A DNA stretch of 64,000 bases from Diphasiastrum complanatum (taxonomy: Eukaryota > Streptophyta > Lycopodiopsida > Lycopodiales > Lycopodiaceae): the NCBI GenBank assembly GCA_029204225.1, contig MU832020.1:27234-91233 (forward strand), written 5' to 3'. Below are positions 23,001 through 33,903 of this stretch, piece by piece. Below the pieces are notes generated by a model that was given only the letters and a program-made list of their open reading frames with translations, ran no database searches and was not told the origin of the DNA. Position 1 is the first letter of the stretch. Each line of letters starts with the position of its first letter. The position numbers were made by a program, and so were the translations under genes.

Positions 23001-26000
23001 TGAGTTTATGATACTGTCTGCGGCAGTAGCATATTGATTGGTTAGATTCGTTGAAACGCTAACCTTTTGGAAGTTTTTGTTACTTATGCATAACTGTGAT
23101 AGCTAAAGTGGTAACCAATGTGAATTCTTGAGGAATCCTTGCTGTCTAATGATTAGTACAAACCGGAAATTGGTTGTAACTCTGTTACACCGGCATAGTT
23201 GCCGTTCCAGAATCACTACGGTCATGATGGTGAGACATATGAATTCCTACCGGCTGAAGATGCTCCACCATAATCTGCTGAACCAATATATGCTGAAAGC
23301 TGGGTCGGAACGGACCCTTTGTTAAATATTTACGTTTCTTTAAAAAATTTTTTTTGCCCACGTTCCAAAATGGAATGCGTTCCAGAACGGAATGGGCAAC
23401 TAAGGACCTAACTAGCATTAAGAGTGATAATTACTTGCAACAACTCATGAGATTCTAAAAGGGATTCCCCTAGTATGCAATTGTTTAACAGTCTACTGCC
23501 GATAAAGTGGCATATTTCTCCCTTTTATACAGTTCCCCTAAATTTTTTTTTAAGGAAAGTTACAAAAATAACATAAAATTTTGTGTTCTGGAAAACCCTA
23601 ACCTTAATTACCAGAATGGGCTGCAACTACTCTTGAAGGTTCCCTGGCCTCATAGGAGCACGCTGCAAGTCAGTTATTGTTAATTGTTCTATGTTCTTTG
23701 GGAGAATCATCACTGATTAGTATATACTACTATTTGATGTGTTCTATCTTGTGAAAGTGTTCATTATTAGAGCAAATTTGTAATTTCTTAGTACAGGCTT
23801 CAAATTCATGATCAAACTCAGGTAACATGTATATTATCTTAATGAAGAGTAGTCAAATATGGTAATCCGTATCATTCAAAAAAGTCTTAGGCCCTTGAGA
23901 AAACTTTGGATGCTCCCATTTCAAAGAAAGCTTGTAGGTTTTTATAAATGTGGCAATTGTTTCGATAAATTAGTACTTTCTTGAGATCTTCCCACAACCA
24001 TGACTTGGTTATGTCACCCTTGGGCCTTGACTTCATGGTAGATTGAGCTCTCCTTGTTGAGATTGAAACCTGAGCTGGACGGATTACTAGCAACCTGTAA
24101 GGAACTTGATGTGAGTATTCTGGCATACTCACCACTTGCAATGGGACGTTTGACAGGTATTAATCTTACCTCTTGATAGTTCATCATGCATTCTTATTCC
24201 TTTACTAGACCTAGGGAGCTCTTATATCTATTGTAATTTTTCTATTGTGGGAGAGTTAAATTTTGAACTATGGATGGCACTCTGGGCTGTAATTAGTTAA
24301 ATCTAATTTTTGTTTAATTGTTGGCTTCCTTTGTCCTGTTTATAGTTTAGAACTTATAGACTAGGCACTGATCTGGGCTCTTAGACACTAGCACAATTCA
24401 CATAGATCACATATAGGAGAGGTCTGCACATCAATTGATGAAGGTTCGATTCAAGTAAAATCAGATTGTTTCATAAAAATTCAGATCATCTTAAAACTTC
24501 CTATTTTATGAATCAAGTCAGCCAATTCCAATTCGAACTAGAGTTGTGGTTCAATTTTGATTGAATTTGTGATTGCCTATGATTGAATCGCAATTCCCGG
24601 AAACAAGGCTTGGGTCCAACTAGAAGGTGCAAGGAGTTTATTGGGACTTCATGATGACATTTGCCTGCCCTAACCCTACTTGGTGCTTTCTAGGAGGGAT
24701 CCCCAACTCCTTTGGAGGAGGGCGTGTGATCCTTTAAGATCAGCTTATTGGTTCTTCCACCATGACCTTTGTTGCCTATTGTTATACGATTCTCAGTTTG
24801 CTGCCCATTGCTTGTTTGATGTGACGATGTGTTATCAGAGCACTTTCCAAGGTTAAGAGCGTATTCTTGCAAGAAACACTTCTATAGGAGGGGGAACTTA
24901 TTCTACATCAGTTTTTGTTTATTGATGGCCTTCTACGCTTTCCAACAAATCAATCACTAGACAATGCTTGTGATGGATAGCACTTTTACAACATTTTACT
25001 TCATTGCCAGCCTGCTTCAAGTCCATCAATAGCCATAACTTTTGTATGACAGCTGTTTTACATTATTTTGCTTTGCTGTTGACCTTCTAGAAGCTGGTCG
25101 TTGGGCAATACTTTGGATCGGTAGCTTCTCTGCCTTGCTGTAAATCATTGTTGAGATTTCTATATGCTCCTGCAGGTCCATCGCTAAGCAGACATATTCT
25201 GAAAGTATCGTAAGAGAGTCATGTACAAATCACAAAAGCTTAGCTCCCTGTGATACATGGGGATGGTAGAGCTTCCAAATCATAAGACAACTCATAAGCA
25301 AAGCACATTAGAAAAGGGCATTCTTAGAATGCCTAGTTGGGCAAACTTCAAGGATGATATGAAAGAAGCAAGATAAACTCAGAGTGGCTTACTAGACAAA
25401 GACACTTTTTTCATACATTACAACAGACATGCACTGTATGTGAGTAGAAATGCTAGACTCAGCAACTCTTTTATAACTAGCATCTGGCTCTGTACAAGGT
25501 TTCAGATTGAAATCACGTGGCATTTGGGAAGTAAGGTTTTGTATATAGCATGATCAAAAGGTAATGCAAAAAACTGCTTTTGTGTTTACTTCATATATTT
25601 TATTTCTATTCTACAGGTAAGTATTCGACTTCAAATCCCCCGCCAAAAGGGAGATCTTTTGGTAATGTACGTATGGATGAGATAGAGCCACTTTTGGAAA
25701 AGATGAAGGCTATTGCCTTGCAGCATGGTAAAACGGTTGCACAAGTTGCACTTAATTGGTGCATGTGAGTATTTACCCTAGAATTTGTCTGGCTTTCACT
25801 TTGTAATTTTGTGTGAGAGAGGGAGAGGGAGAGGGAGCTTGACCACAGCTTCTATTTTCTGAAAACATTTTGTACCCTTACACTGTTCTTGTCACAGTTG
25901 CAAGGGAGCTATTCCAATTCCTGGAGCGAAAAATGCCAAGCAGGTTTTCAATTTCAAGCTTTTTCATGATTTCTAGCCACACCAACATTATTTTCAAGGA

Positions 26001-28921
26001 CAAACAATCATGTCTTTATGCTCAAGATAACAACTTTAAACATTTTATGGGCTGTGATTTCCATTTAAAAGTTCTTTATAGCCTCCTATGAGCTGTAATC
26101 TACTTCAAGACTCATAAGTTGCTAGTAAAATGAGGTAATGTCACTTTCAGTGCTGATAATCTGCCTTACAAATTCCACTAAACTGGCTGGTGGGACTTGC
26201 CTAGCACTTTACAAAGTGCAGTCCCATTGTTTTGATGATAAAATTTTGTTGCAAAGTTTAATCCTCTGAAAGAATGCATAGGTAAAAGGCAAGCATTTTC
26301 TCTACTTGCAATGGGTGTTATCACACTTTAGAAGAGGAATCATCTAAGCCTGTAGGCTCCACAACAGTAACATTTCCATTCATTGGTAAACTTGATCACA
26401 ATAGACATTGTGTGGTCGATAAATCAGGGATATTTCCTATCACTTGCCAATGTACTCAATAAGCATGTTTCTGCTGCATTCTGCACGTGAATGGAACACT
26501 GTTCTGAAATGGCTCAACACGCACACACACAAACGTCATGTTTTCTTTCCAGAACGTTCCAATCCAGAACACCAAAATGTTTGTCCCTTTGCCTTTGCCA
26601 CTGCCTTTTGGTCTACCATGAGCTCGCTCTGCCACTTGTGCATGAGATGGTGTTGTCTTTGCCCAAGATGCCCTTGGCATATTGCAAATGCAGTGAGCTC
26701 AAGGGCCCCCTTGCCAACAATGCCCCAGCATGTCACTGGTCCCACCAACAACGCTCCATCGTCGGCCATCTGCGTGTTGTACGGGGCTAAGCTCCCTATG
26801 ATACATGAGTCCTCCTCTATAAGGTGACAATTGCCAAAAGCCTTGCATGTGGGGGCCTCCAAGGAGCCTTAAACTAGCAATCTCTCTCATCATGTCACAA
26901 AATATGGCATGGTCGGCCAAGGCAAAAGCAAGGTAGCCATTATAAAAAATTGTCATGTCTGTTGCCCCATGGTGTGTCCTTTGGCACTAGCTAAGTACTG
27001 TGCCTCTCTGACCTCTGCCTTCCCTGTCCTGTGGAGCTTCATGTTTCCATGGTCTGACTCTACCACATGAATCCAGTCCTGTCCGAGATGGCACGACACC
27101 CCCCACATAGTTGTTGTCTCTATTGAGCTAGATTGAGAAGGCCCTGTCTCTGCTAAATAGGCCCTACTTGTAATGAATATAGCTGAGAGTGTCCTGACTC
27201 TTGTATCTGGCCATGAAGCCCTAACACAATTGATTCTCTTGATGGCACTATCGATGACCTAGAGGGCCCAACTGTAGGATGGCACCCAGCACTTGTGCTG
27301 GATCTTGCAATGTTGTTACTTGCACCTGAACTTGTGCCATCTGATCCAAGCTGCCAACCAACCTCTAGCACCAGTGTGTGAGGCGTAGAAGTTGACCAGA
27401 TAGATCCTGCCTTGTTGTATGTAGCAACAAGTTGATCTTACACATTCATGATTGAGGGACATCATGATGGCAGAGTGGGATGAGCTGTGGGAATTACGAG
27501 AATTGTATGATTTCTGTCAAGGACTGGATTTGAAGTCGCAAGCGGTATTGGCATGAGCATTCCTACAAGGTTGTATGAAGATCAAAGATGCGGATGGAAT
27601 AGAAATCATAGTAGGGAATTCTATACTCTTTGCGCTACAATATATATATGAAATAGAAAGTTATTTACCAACGCATAATAACCTGCACTTCCAGACCATT
27701 CAGAAGCACGCAGTGGGATCCTGTACAGAATTTGATGCAGTGTATAATAGTGTGGTAGATTATGTATTTGCAGGAATCACTATACAAGGTGCAATGCCCG
27801 TGGTCCATCCATCTTCCTGGCTCAAACCAAAGCAAATGTGCCATGATCCTTATACTGTGCTAGAATAAGTTTGTCTACAATGCAGACAAATGTCACCTGC
27901 ATGCTCCATAACTTGTGTATGGTACCACATCTCCATCTAGTAAATCCACCTCCGCACAAATGCCTCGTCCCACCACAGGCATGGCTACAGAAAAAAGCAA
28001 ACTCTGCCAAAAAAGCAAACGATTGGCTAGATGACTAACATGTATAGAAGGAATGTCTAACACTGTAAAAGCCTACAAATGCTAAGAAATACAAGGGCCA
28101 CCAAAAAACTCTACTTTCTAGACCCCAAAGTAGATATGCTAAAAAAACCCCTAATGCAACCCACTACTCACAATGGCCACCTTTCCCAAAACAAGCCTGG
28201 GAAAATGTCAACACTCATTTTTTAACAACCTTGCTGTAGATCTTAGCCACAAAGAAGAAAATGGATCATCACAGCTGCAAAACAAAGCAAACAAAAATAT
28301 GGAGGAGCTCAAAAATGTGTTTTCTTCATTTCTCTCCACACACTAACTTTAATGGCATGCCAGAATCACCCTCCCTATCCAATAGCAATCACATGCACAC
28401 CACTTACCTTTCTCAAGATCGCCCACCTATTCCTCCTCCTACCACTGTCTGCCTCTTAAAAAAAATGCATGGCCTTCTAACTTTCAGAATCGAGTTCTTA
28501 ACCCTTTAAAAAAAAAGTACGAATTTTGCTGCGTTTAGAACAAGCGTTCAAAAGCTGAGGGTTCAGAACGTGCTCCAAAACAACTTAGTCAATGAGTAAA
28601 GAATTCCAGCGGACTGTGATTGCTGACAAGCAAGGACACCTAGAGTTTATCATAATTATCTTTCTACTAGGTCGGGTGAAAAATTGTACCCATTTATTTT
28701 TTCTAGAGTTTTGGCTTGTTGCATTACGCTATTTGAAAGGTTAGCTGGGTAGTAGATGATCAATAATCTTATTTGTGAGTAATGAACTTCTGTTTTTTTC
28801 CATTGTGTAGGCCGAAGACAATGCTGGTGCTTTGGGTTGGATGCTGACCCCAGAAGACATTCAACAACTTGATGCTCTTGGTCGTAAAGGCCATAATACT
28901 ATATACTGGCAACATGGCTAA
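13914..28921 (+). CDS. Aldo/keto reductase family protein, C-terminal six exons (5' exons not found)
   Basis: Six exons join in frame: 13,914-14,001, 16,080-16,165, 24,042-24,156, 25,617-25,764, 25,898-25,943 and 28,811-28,921. They give 594 nt, which is 197 residues and a TAA stop. All introns are GT-AG. The product is the C-terminal two thirds of an NADP-dependent aldo/keto reductase barrel, an enzyme type that reduces aldehydes and ketones. Recognisable family motifs are VHGPALSIRSIE, whose His is at the catalytic-His position; GVSNFSAKELRRAH; ILAYSPLAMGRLTGKYS; VAQVALNWCICKGAIPIPG, the nucleotide-binding end of the barrel; and ALGWMLTPEDIQQLDAL. It resembles chloroplast-type plant reductases rather than auxin-induced ones, but the substrate is not known. 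No stop or frame shift was found, so the gene may be active. Exons for the N-terminal part, with the Asp, Tyr and Lys of the tetrad, lie upstream or are lost. Confidence 0.88.
14002..16079 (+). other. Intron 1 of the visible gene; no other feature seen
   Basis: A 2,078-bp GT-AG intron. No coding region or clear repeat was recognised. Confidence 0.75.
16080..16165 (+). CDS. Aldo/keto reductase exon b
   Basis: An 86-bp exon after ttgttgcag, ending at CAG before gtactgg. It encodes (V)GVSNFSAKELRRAH and then SALKKRNISLSSNQ. GVSNF is the strongly conserved family motif. It ends in phase 0. Confidence 0.92.
16166..17389 (+). other. Intron 2, left part; no feature seen
   Basis: This is intron sequence before the GypA-2 insertion. 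A duplicated phrase (cactacctcacttatcttct and a close variant near 17,173 and 17,209) is the only local repetition noted. Confidence 0.6.
17390..17731 (-). repeat. 3' LTR of GypA-2
   Basis: Homologous to the LTR of GypA-1 at 1,951-2,360. Shared words include aatagtgcgccctcc, cctgcttatgcata and gacgtggcgaatgtaatgag. The left boundary is approximate. Confidence 0.65.
17732..17739 (-). promoter_or_regulatory. Polypurine tract of GypA-2
   Basis: tctcccct on the plus strand is aggggaga on the coding strand, directly before the 3' LTR start. Confidence 0.6.
17951..18230 (-). pseudogene. GypA-2 integrase C-terminal tail with chromodomain
   Basis: The minus strand reads VRLQHSRRRRQVQFLVQWDG and then RPLEEATWEPID. 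This is the chromodomain core (Q.LV.W.G.P..EATWE) found at the integrase C-terminus of chromoviruses, which is thought to guide insertion into chromatin. The catalytic part of integrase is absent. The frame ends with a TGA or TAG-type stop near 17,951. Context: just upstream of the polypurine tract and LTR, as expected. Confidence 0.8.
18410..18585 (-). repeat. Two to three copies of a ~60-bp repeat in GypA-2
   Basis: The phrase accaagaatgccaaggacac, followed by tgaggtagat, occurs near 18,411 (divergent), 18,459 and 18,520. The last two copies are followed by cctgacaa.cggtagct. The array lies between the protease remnant and the chromodomain, where pol was lost. Confidence 0.7.
18590..20379 (-). 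pseudogene. GypA-2 gag and protease
   Basis: From ATG at 20,379 an open frame of 504 codons runs to 18,865. Residues about 150-260 form the retrotransposon gag domain (ENWFSKLETYFLMYP, AQTWWRVYRS). Near residue 345 is the zinc knuckle CYHCKSPDHLARDC. Near residue 450 the protease starts (REYIALVDPGSTHSFIS). The active-site triplet is DPG instead of the usual DSG/DTG, which should abolish activity. After a frame change near 18,865 the protease end follows (YDIILGADWFSS). The N-terminus is rich in Pro and Ser. Gag packages the element RNA; the protease would cleave the polyprotein. Confidence 0.88.
20380..21027 (-). other. Leader of GypA-2 with 80-bp repeats
   Basis: The leader lies between the gag start codon and the half primer site. 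Repeat units start at 20,861 and 20,941 (gggcgct...), exactly 80 bp apart, and match the array at 1,483-1,925. The phrase ggagaggac...gtcgtcacc at 20,410 matches the GypA-1 end at 895-935. Several minus-strand open frames here overlap the repeats and are not considered genes. Confidence 0.7.
21028..21035 (-). promoter_or_regulatory. Half primer-binding site of GypA-2
   Basis: gctctgat equals the 3' eight bases of the primer site TGGTATCAGAGC (reverse complement gctctgatacca). The expected acca and the 5' LTR are replaced by unrelated intron sequence (gtggtcgtatcc). Confidence 0.65.
21036..24041 (+). other. Intron 2, right part; GGAACGT palindromes only
   Basis: No gene was seen. A near-perfect palindrome lies at 22,646-22,664 (ggaacgtactgtacgttcc). 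Related words (cgttccaaaatggaat, gcgttccagaacggaat) lie at 23,360-23,392. These could mark a short inverted-repeat element, but no target duplication was identified. Confidence 0.5.
24042..24156 (+). CDS. Aldo/keto reductase exon c
   Basis: A 115-bp exon after catggtag, ending before gtatta. It encodes IELSLLRLKPELDGL and then LATCKELDVSILAYSPLAMG, RLT. The phase-0 entry fits exon b, and it ends in phase 1. The motif ILAYSPL is typical of the family. Confidence 0.9.
24157..25616 (+). other. Intron 3; no feature seen
   Basis: A 1,460-bp GT-AG intron without recognised coding or repeat content. Confidence 0.7.
25617..25764 (+). CDS. Aldo/keto reductase exon d
   Basis: A 148-bp exon after attctacag and before gtgagt. 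Its first bases gtaag look like a donor but are coding (GKYSTSNPPPKGRSFGN), which the frame from exon c requires. It ends within the codon for Ile of NWCI. Confidence 0.92.
25898..25943 (+). CDS. Aldo/keto reductase exon e
   Basis: A 46-bp exon after ttgtcacag, ending at CAG before gttttc. It encodes CKGAIPIPGAKNAKQ, which carries the conserved PIPG segment near the cofactor phosphate site. Confidence 0.92.
25944..28810 (+). other. Intron 5 with GC-richer central part
   Basis: A 2,867-bp intron. About 26,530-27,900 is visibly richer in G and C than its surroundings and contains fragmentary open frames on both strands (see the separate entry at 27,463). Words like ccagaacgttccaatccag near 26,550 recall the GGAACGT motifs of intron 2. 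The edges resemble ordinary intron sequence, so an old insertion is likely. Confidence 0.5.
27463..27868 (+). pseudogene. Unassigned coding-like stretch in intron 5
   Basis: The plus strand reads AEWDELWELRELYDFCQGLD, then a TGA, then in the same frame MKIKDADGIEIIVGNSILFA and on to residue 97 of a second part ending at 27,868. Apart from the one stop, the frame stays open for about 135 codons with balanced amino-acid use, which is unusual for intron DNA. The family is not recognised. It may be a remnant of a transposable element or an inserted gene copy. Confidence 0.35.
28811..28921 (+). CDS. Aldo/keto reductase exon f (last)
   Basis: A 111-bp exon after ttgtgtag. It encodes AEDNAGALGWMLTPEDIQQ and then LDALGRKGHNTIYWQHG, with a TAA stop at 28,919-28,921. 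ALGW.LT..... is the conserved C-terminal helix region. Confidence 0.92.
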   Translation, partial: AEDNAGALGWMLTPEDIQQLDALGRKGHNTIYWQHG

Positions 28922-30949
28922 TAACTTCGATCCAGGCATCGTTAGAATGAGTCAATGGACATCTTTAGAATCTTACAAAATTCTCCTTTATGGAAAAATA
29001 GTTAGTTGAACCTTTTAAGCCATTGTTTTCTTTCTTTCTTTTTGGGTTTGTGAATCACGTGACTACTTGCAATAAGATTAAATTGCAAGATTTGCTTGGC
29101 AAATCTGTCGCTTGCACTTGGTTGGTTCGTAAGCTTGTTAATTTTCTAGCTCTTCTTCATTTGAATCTCTTTGAGAGCTCAAAGAGCCACTTGGCATAAT
29201 CTTGTGCTTCTGTATATTATGACAATCCTATGGCTATAGATTGTCTCAATTGATAGCTTGTGTTCAAAATGGTAACATCGAATATGCCACTCAAACTTTC
29301 AATACGCAAAAATGCAACAGTGCTGATAGGTCGCTTTGTTTTTCAAAAGGGAGCTCAAATTCCATGTGAAACCAATCTAAACTTAAATTTCACAAGAATT
29401 ATTTTTTGTATGTAAAAAAAGGTTATGAACATGTGTGAACAAGCAAGGATACTATAAAAAAGGCTGCAATATGTCTTAATTTTAGAATAACATTTCAATG
29501 CTATTATTGGAAGATGCTTGTAAGTAGAAAGCTTCAATTTGAAAAGAGAGGTTCCCAGGAAATCAAATTATAATGCTACCATATGTTGGTTACTCATCTA
29601 TGGATAACATGGAAGCATTCATATTTGACATGCTGTCTCTCATCATTAAGGGTATGTGTTTTCTATAATGTTATGAACTAGCCATTGTTGTAACAACGAT
29701 CTAGCATTAAGGTGACACATTTATCCCCTTTAGTGAGATTCAAAGAATTTGAACATAGTTGGTAAGTGAGTCTAAGTGATGGGTATGCTAACATATAAAT
29801 CTAATAGTTTCTTCATGAAAATTGAGACACCTATAGATGTCTATAAATTCAAGTCTCAAGACGCCAAAGTAATTATATTTCAAAATGCATTAAATAGACT
29901 TTATTGGATCAACATAGACAATTGTCTCATCATTTTTATTTGTGATATTCATTCTTGGGTTGCCAAAAGACGAATTTCTCTCCATTCGTTGGCTAGAGTA
30001 GTTAACTAGAACTTAGAATTAGTTGAACCTTTAGATCCCATGTGAATGACATGTTTGTGAATATGAGCATACATCTAGCCATATTTGATTCTAAGTTACT
30101 CGACAAATTGCAATCTTTTGTCAAGATATAAGAGGGGAGGTTGTACCCTAATCAATGCATATGGATTCAAGGGGCTCAACTTCTTTGATTCAACTTCTCC
30201 ATGTGCTTAACAATGTTTTTTAATTTTTTGTTTTTTATGTATGCCTAAGAACGGCCTTTTACAATTGGGTCTTTGAGCAACATTCATTATTGCTCAACTA
30301 CAGAATATGCCCAAAGATATCATTCTTGGGAGTGTTTCACTACAAATCAATTCAAACTTTTATTCGTGCGTTGACCCTAAAATTTTAAAATTTAGAAATT
30401 GCTAGACAATTATACATTGTGGACTATTGATGGTGAAAAATGAAATTTAAAAATTTATAATATAAATTGTGTTGGCAAAAGACTTTGCATTCAAATAATT
30501 TGAATATTCTCATCAACTTGTGCGTATTGGTTAGTATGCATCCAATTGATTGGCCACCCTCTAGTGAGCCATCTCCTTGGTTCTTCTCGTGCATTTTGTA
30601 TGAAAACATGATTACAATATGCATCTCTAATCATGTTTGACCTAAGCACATGTTGTATTTTAGATGCATGATATTGTTATCCCTAAAATCTATTGATTAT
30701 TTTGTTATCGAGTTTCGTATTTTGTGCAAGTCTTGGGTCTACTTTTCAAATGTTGTGCAATTTTTGTAGTGTGGTAATCTATTCAAGATTAGATGTTTTG
30801 AATGTTAATTTTTTTTTTGGTTGTTTTGTTATAATAGATGTACTCATTTTACCACCTCCTTTTTCATCATCGTCTATTCACTTGTACAAGGTCAACTCAT
30901 GGTCATTGTTTTAAACACTTACAAAAAGCTAAGTAAATCTCATTACGAA
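28922..30949. other. No feature seen; downstream of the host gene
   Basis: This holds the 3' untranslated region and intergenic DNA. An open frame of 77 codons at 29,776-30,009 (+) and one at 30,693-30,914 (+) have no recognisable motif. The sequence is AT-rich. Confidence 0.5.
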
Positions 30950-31544
30950 AGAGCCAAACAGGCACCTTCTTCTTGAGAAAACAAGTGAGGTCTCGAGTAG
31001 AGAGAAAGTACAAGAGTATGCTAGTCAAAAACTTGATTAACTCTCAAAATTGTTACTAGTACATTGAGACTCCACATCCATATAGTGCTAGTTTGAGTTC
31101 CTATTAAATAAGGCATATAGTCACCTCTAAACATGATTGGATCCATGATTTGCACCTCATATTTTGATTGGACCCCAAAAGTCAATGTGATGATGAATTT
31201 CAGCTATGGTGCACTACTTGCCAATTTGCACTTCTACACTTTATGACATGTGTCAACACCTCTTAGGATTTGAGATGGACGTCTATTTGCCTATCCTAAC
31301 CATGCATTTTGATTTGTACAAGTCATGAGGGGATTGGGGTCCAACCTCACGATGACACTTGGCATGCTTCTACATGACTAGCTTTTGTCTACACATTGCT
31401 TTGAAAAACAAGCTATTCTAAAGCGTGAATTGGCTAATGTAAATAGGCCTACTACTCACACATGGGAACATGCTCCACATGTGGGATTTACATATGTACA
31501 TGAAAATGAAAATCGATCAAGCTAAATTTTGCATATTTTTCACA
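30950..31544 (-). repeat. 3' LTR (partial) of a minus-strand Copia-type element
   Basis: The right end, catatttttcaca followed by ctcctcaaaa, matches the LTR and polypurine junctions at 39,442 and 48,469. Upstream words (tagagagaaagtac, ttgattggacc, cacatgggaacatgctcc) match 47,990-48,469 and 41,625-41,715. The left end is not defined. Confidence 0.55.
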
Positions 31545-32372
31545 CTCCTCAAAATATAGCTTGATAGGTGTGCTAGTTCCCTCCAAAACTCAAGTAACTT
31601 AAAATAGCTTCTCAAGTGGATCCTTTGGCAATGGATTTGGTGAGAAAACCAGCCAATAAACTTGAGATTGCAGCAAGATCACCATAGCCATGACAAGGCT
31701 TCCTTGATCGAAAACCATTTCCAAGCCTCAAGAAGAGCTTTTCATCATTTGAGCACTTTTGCCATTGATTTCTTCAATTTTTGAAGAACGTGATTGATCC
31801 CAAAGCTCATCCTCCTTGAGAATAGCCACAAATCCATGAGGAAATCAAGATTTCTTCTTGACTCATAAGTATCACAAAGATCCATCATCATATTACCAAG
31901 ATCTTCAGAATTAGACATATCAAGATTGGCAAGACTATGCATGCTAAAATAACAAAGATTTTGCATCATATCTTTATGGATTCCATGCGAATCTCAGATC
32001 TAATGAGGCTAAAATACATCATTATGGATATAAGTGTCTTGGAGGATGATCCACTTATTTTCTTTACAAATTGCCTCACAACATGTAGAACAACATCATC
32101 CAACAAATGGATGAATTGACCAATCCTACTTGCATAAAATCTGAGAGCAAGTATATAGATATTCCACACATGAACTAATGACATGCTATCAAGTGGAGAA
32201 TCACAAACCATCACATATTTGTATCTCATCAAAGCATCATAGTCATTTGGAATTATCTCAAGTCTACTTTGAGATTTAGTCACATCATCAAAGCGACTTG
32301 ATTCATCTATCAAAGAAGTTATGAAAGTGTTAGAAATGTCAACTTTTTCACACATGTGAGGGCACACAAATC
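31545..32372 (-). pseudogene. Internal remnant of the same element, with ORF X copy 1
   Basis: Beside the LTR lies a polypurine tract (ctcctcaaaa on plus). The minus-strand frame from 32,367 to 31,966 encodes 133 residues, including HVVRQFVKKISGSSSKTLIS. The DNA of its 3' part (about 31,985-32,115) matches 51,610-51,735: tgaggctaaaatac against tgaggctaaatac, then gcctcacaacatgta in both. The family of this reading frame (ORF X here) is not recognised. A second frame at 31,969-31,745 is related to the 3' region of the NaC element (the phrase for ccatagccatgacaaggctt near 31,683 against 39,567). Confidence 0.45.
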
Positions 32373-32512
32373 AATGTGTTTGATCTTCTAAGGTGGGTGT
32401 GATTGCACATGAAACTATCGCTTGATTGTAGCAAGCAATCTTCCTAGACAATCTTCAAGACAAGAGTACACAAGCATTCATCAATGATCACTCACACTTT
32501 TTCACTCATACC
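32345..32512 (-). repeat. LTR-related repeat, copy of 47,785-47,945
   Basis: ttttcacacatgtg is followed by aatgtgtttgatcttctaag and gtgtgattgcacat. The same order occurs at 47,787-47,870. It may be the beginning of the right LTR of the element at 30,950-32,372; no primer site precedes it. Confidence 0.5.
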
Positions 32513-33898
32513 AAACACATACTGTAACTACCACTAGGGAAAACTCCTGAGATGAGGATAGAAAAACACATTAGGAGCCATGTAGGAGCAAAACCTCCCA
32601 ACCAATCCTAGATCAAAATCCTGGATCTAGCCCCCAAGCCACGCCATATGAATGCTAGAGGAGAAGGGAGCAACTGAACCAAGTTGTCAATGAGAGAATC
32701 CGTACCCCAATATATAGAGAGTAGATTCATGTGCATGAACCCATGCAATTCCCATGTAGGTCAACTATAAATAGGTCACATCTCTTCATGCAGTCCTCCT
32801 GCCTATATCCGTCACACATACAAGCACTACTCCATATGTCTCAATTAGAGTGTCTGGGTCCTCTTAAGGTCATTAGTCACAAACATGCCCTGACATGGAA
32901 TTAAATCTCGACATGACCAACAATCTTGAACACCGGAGGGCCGGTCTACCATATTAGGACTATTCCATGTCCTTAACTGAATATGGCCATAACATTCTTC
33001 CTCCCTTAAACAGGCTCTGTCCTTAGAACGTGAAAGAGAAGACATGAAATAATTCCTTAAGCTTTCAACTTTTAATCAGGAATTATTATCCTTAGTCTTG
33101 ATCTTTCTATCTGAATAAGTACTCAGAGATGTGACAATTCTTCAATTGCTTGCTTCTACACATGAATACTAACTCAAAACCCAAGGATACACTAAGCTAT
33201 AAATCTTCCAAATGGGTTGATCCTCTCCAAATAAAAGCATCAACTTCATGTAATCACAATTACATGAAATCATGGGCAAATCAGGTCTTTATTTCAGAGA
33301 TCAAGTCCAAAGCCTAAAGAAATTCCATTTTAATTATAATCTAGAATCTGTCCACAATTTCTTGCAGATATTAGTGTTTCTTGGTACAATTATTCTTAGA
33401 TTACCCTAATATTCTAAGACAATTCAATCAACCAAAATCTCTAGGAGATCCATCAAGTCTCAGACAATTATAGCTCAGTCTAGAGTACTGTAGTTACTCT
33501 AATGAGCTAATAGCCCCATTTCTAGCACCTCACACAAGAAATAAGCCATTCATCTGAATCTCAATAGATTTATCTGTCTCCTATTATCCGGAGATTTAAA
33601 TTGAACCACGTACACTAGACTAGAATCTGTAGCAGAATACAATCTGCCAAAGTAAGCAAAAATCTCCGTACTAAGTAATAACAATTTATTTAATAAGAAA
33701 TGCCTGTGAGATCCATAGGAATCAATAAAATAATGGAGTAAAGAGGTTTAGAATTTCAAAATATTGATATGAAATCTCAACTCATTTAATAGGCTGAGAA
33801 TCGCTCGACATAGTTAAGAATCAACACATTTCTTGACTATCGTTTGATTAAGTACTCATTCATGATCCGTCAATCACAAATATTTAGATTCTTATGAT
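32513..33898. other. No gene seen; left flank of BigL
   Basis: AT-rich sequence with no supported reading frame. Together with 49,807 onwards it would form one continuous stretch if BigL were removed. Confidence 0.5.
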
Positions 33899-33903
33899 TC
33901 GTC

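Noticed and set aside
25617-25622. gtaagt at the start of exon d as a splice donor
   Set aside because: The frame from exon c and the conserved GKYS motif need these bases as coding. The preceding ctacag is the acceptor.
26456-26956. Overlapping open frames on both strands in intron 5
   Set aside because: They are expected in GC-richer DNA with few stops. No motif was found, and none is continued by a neighbour.
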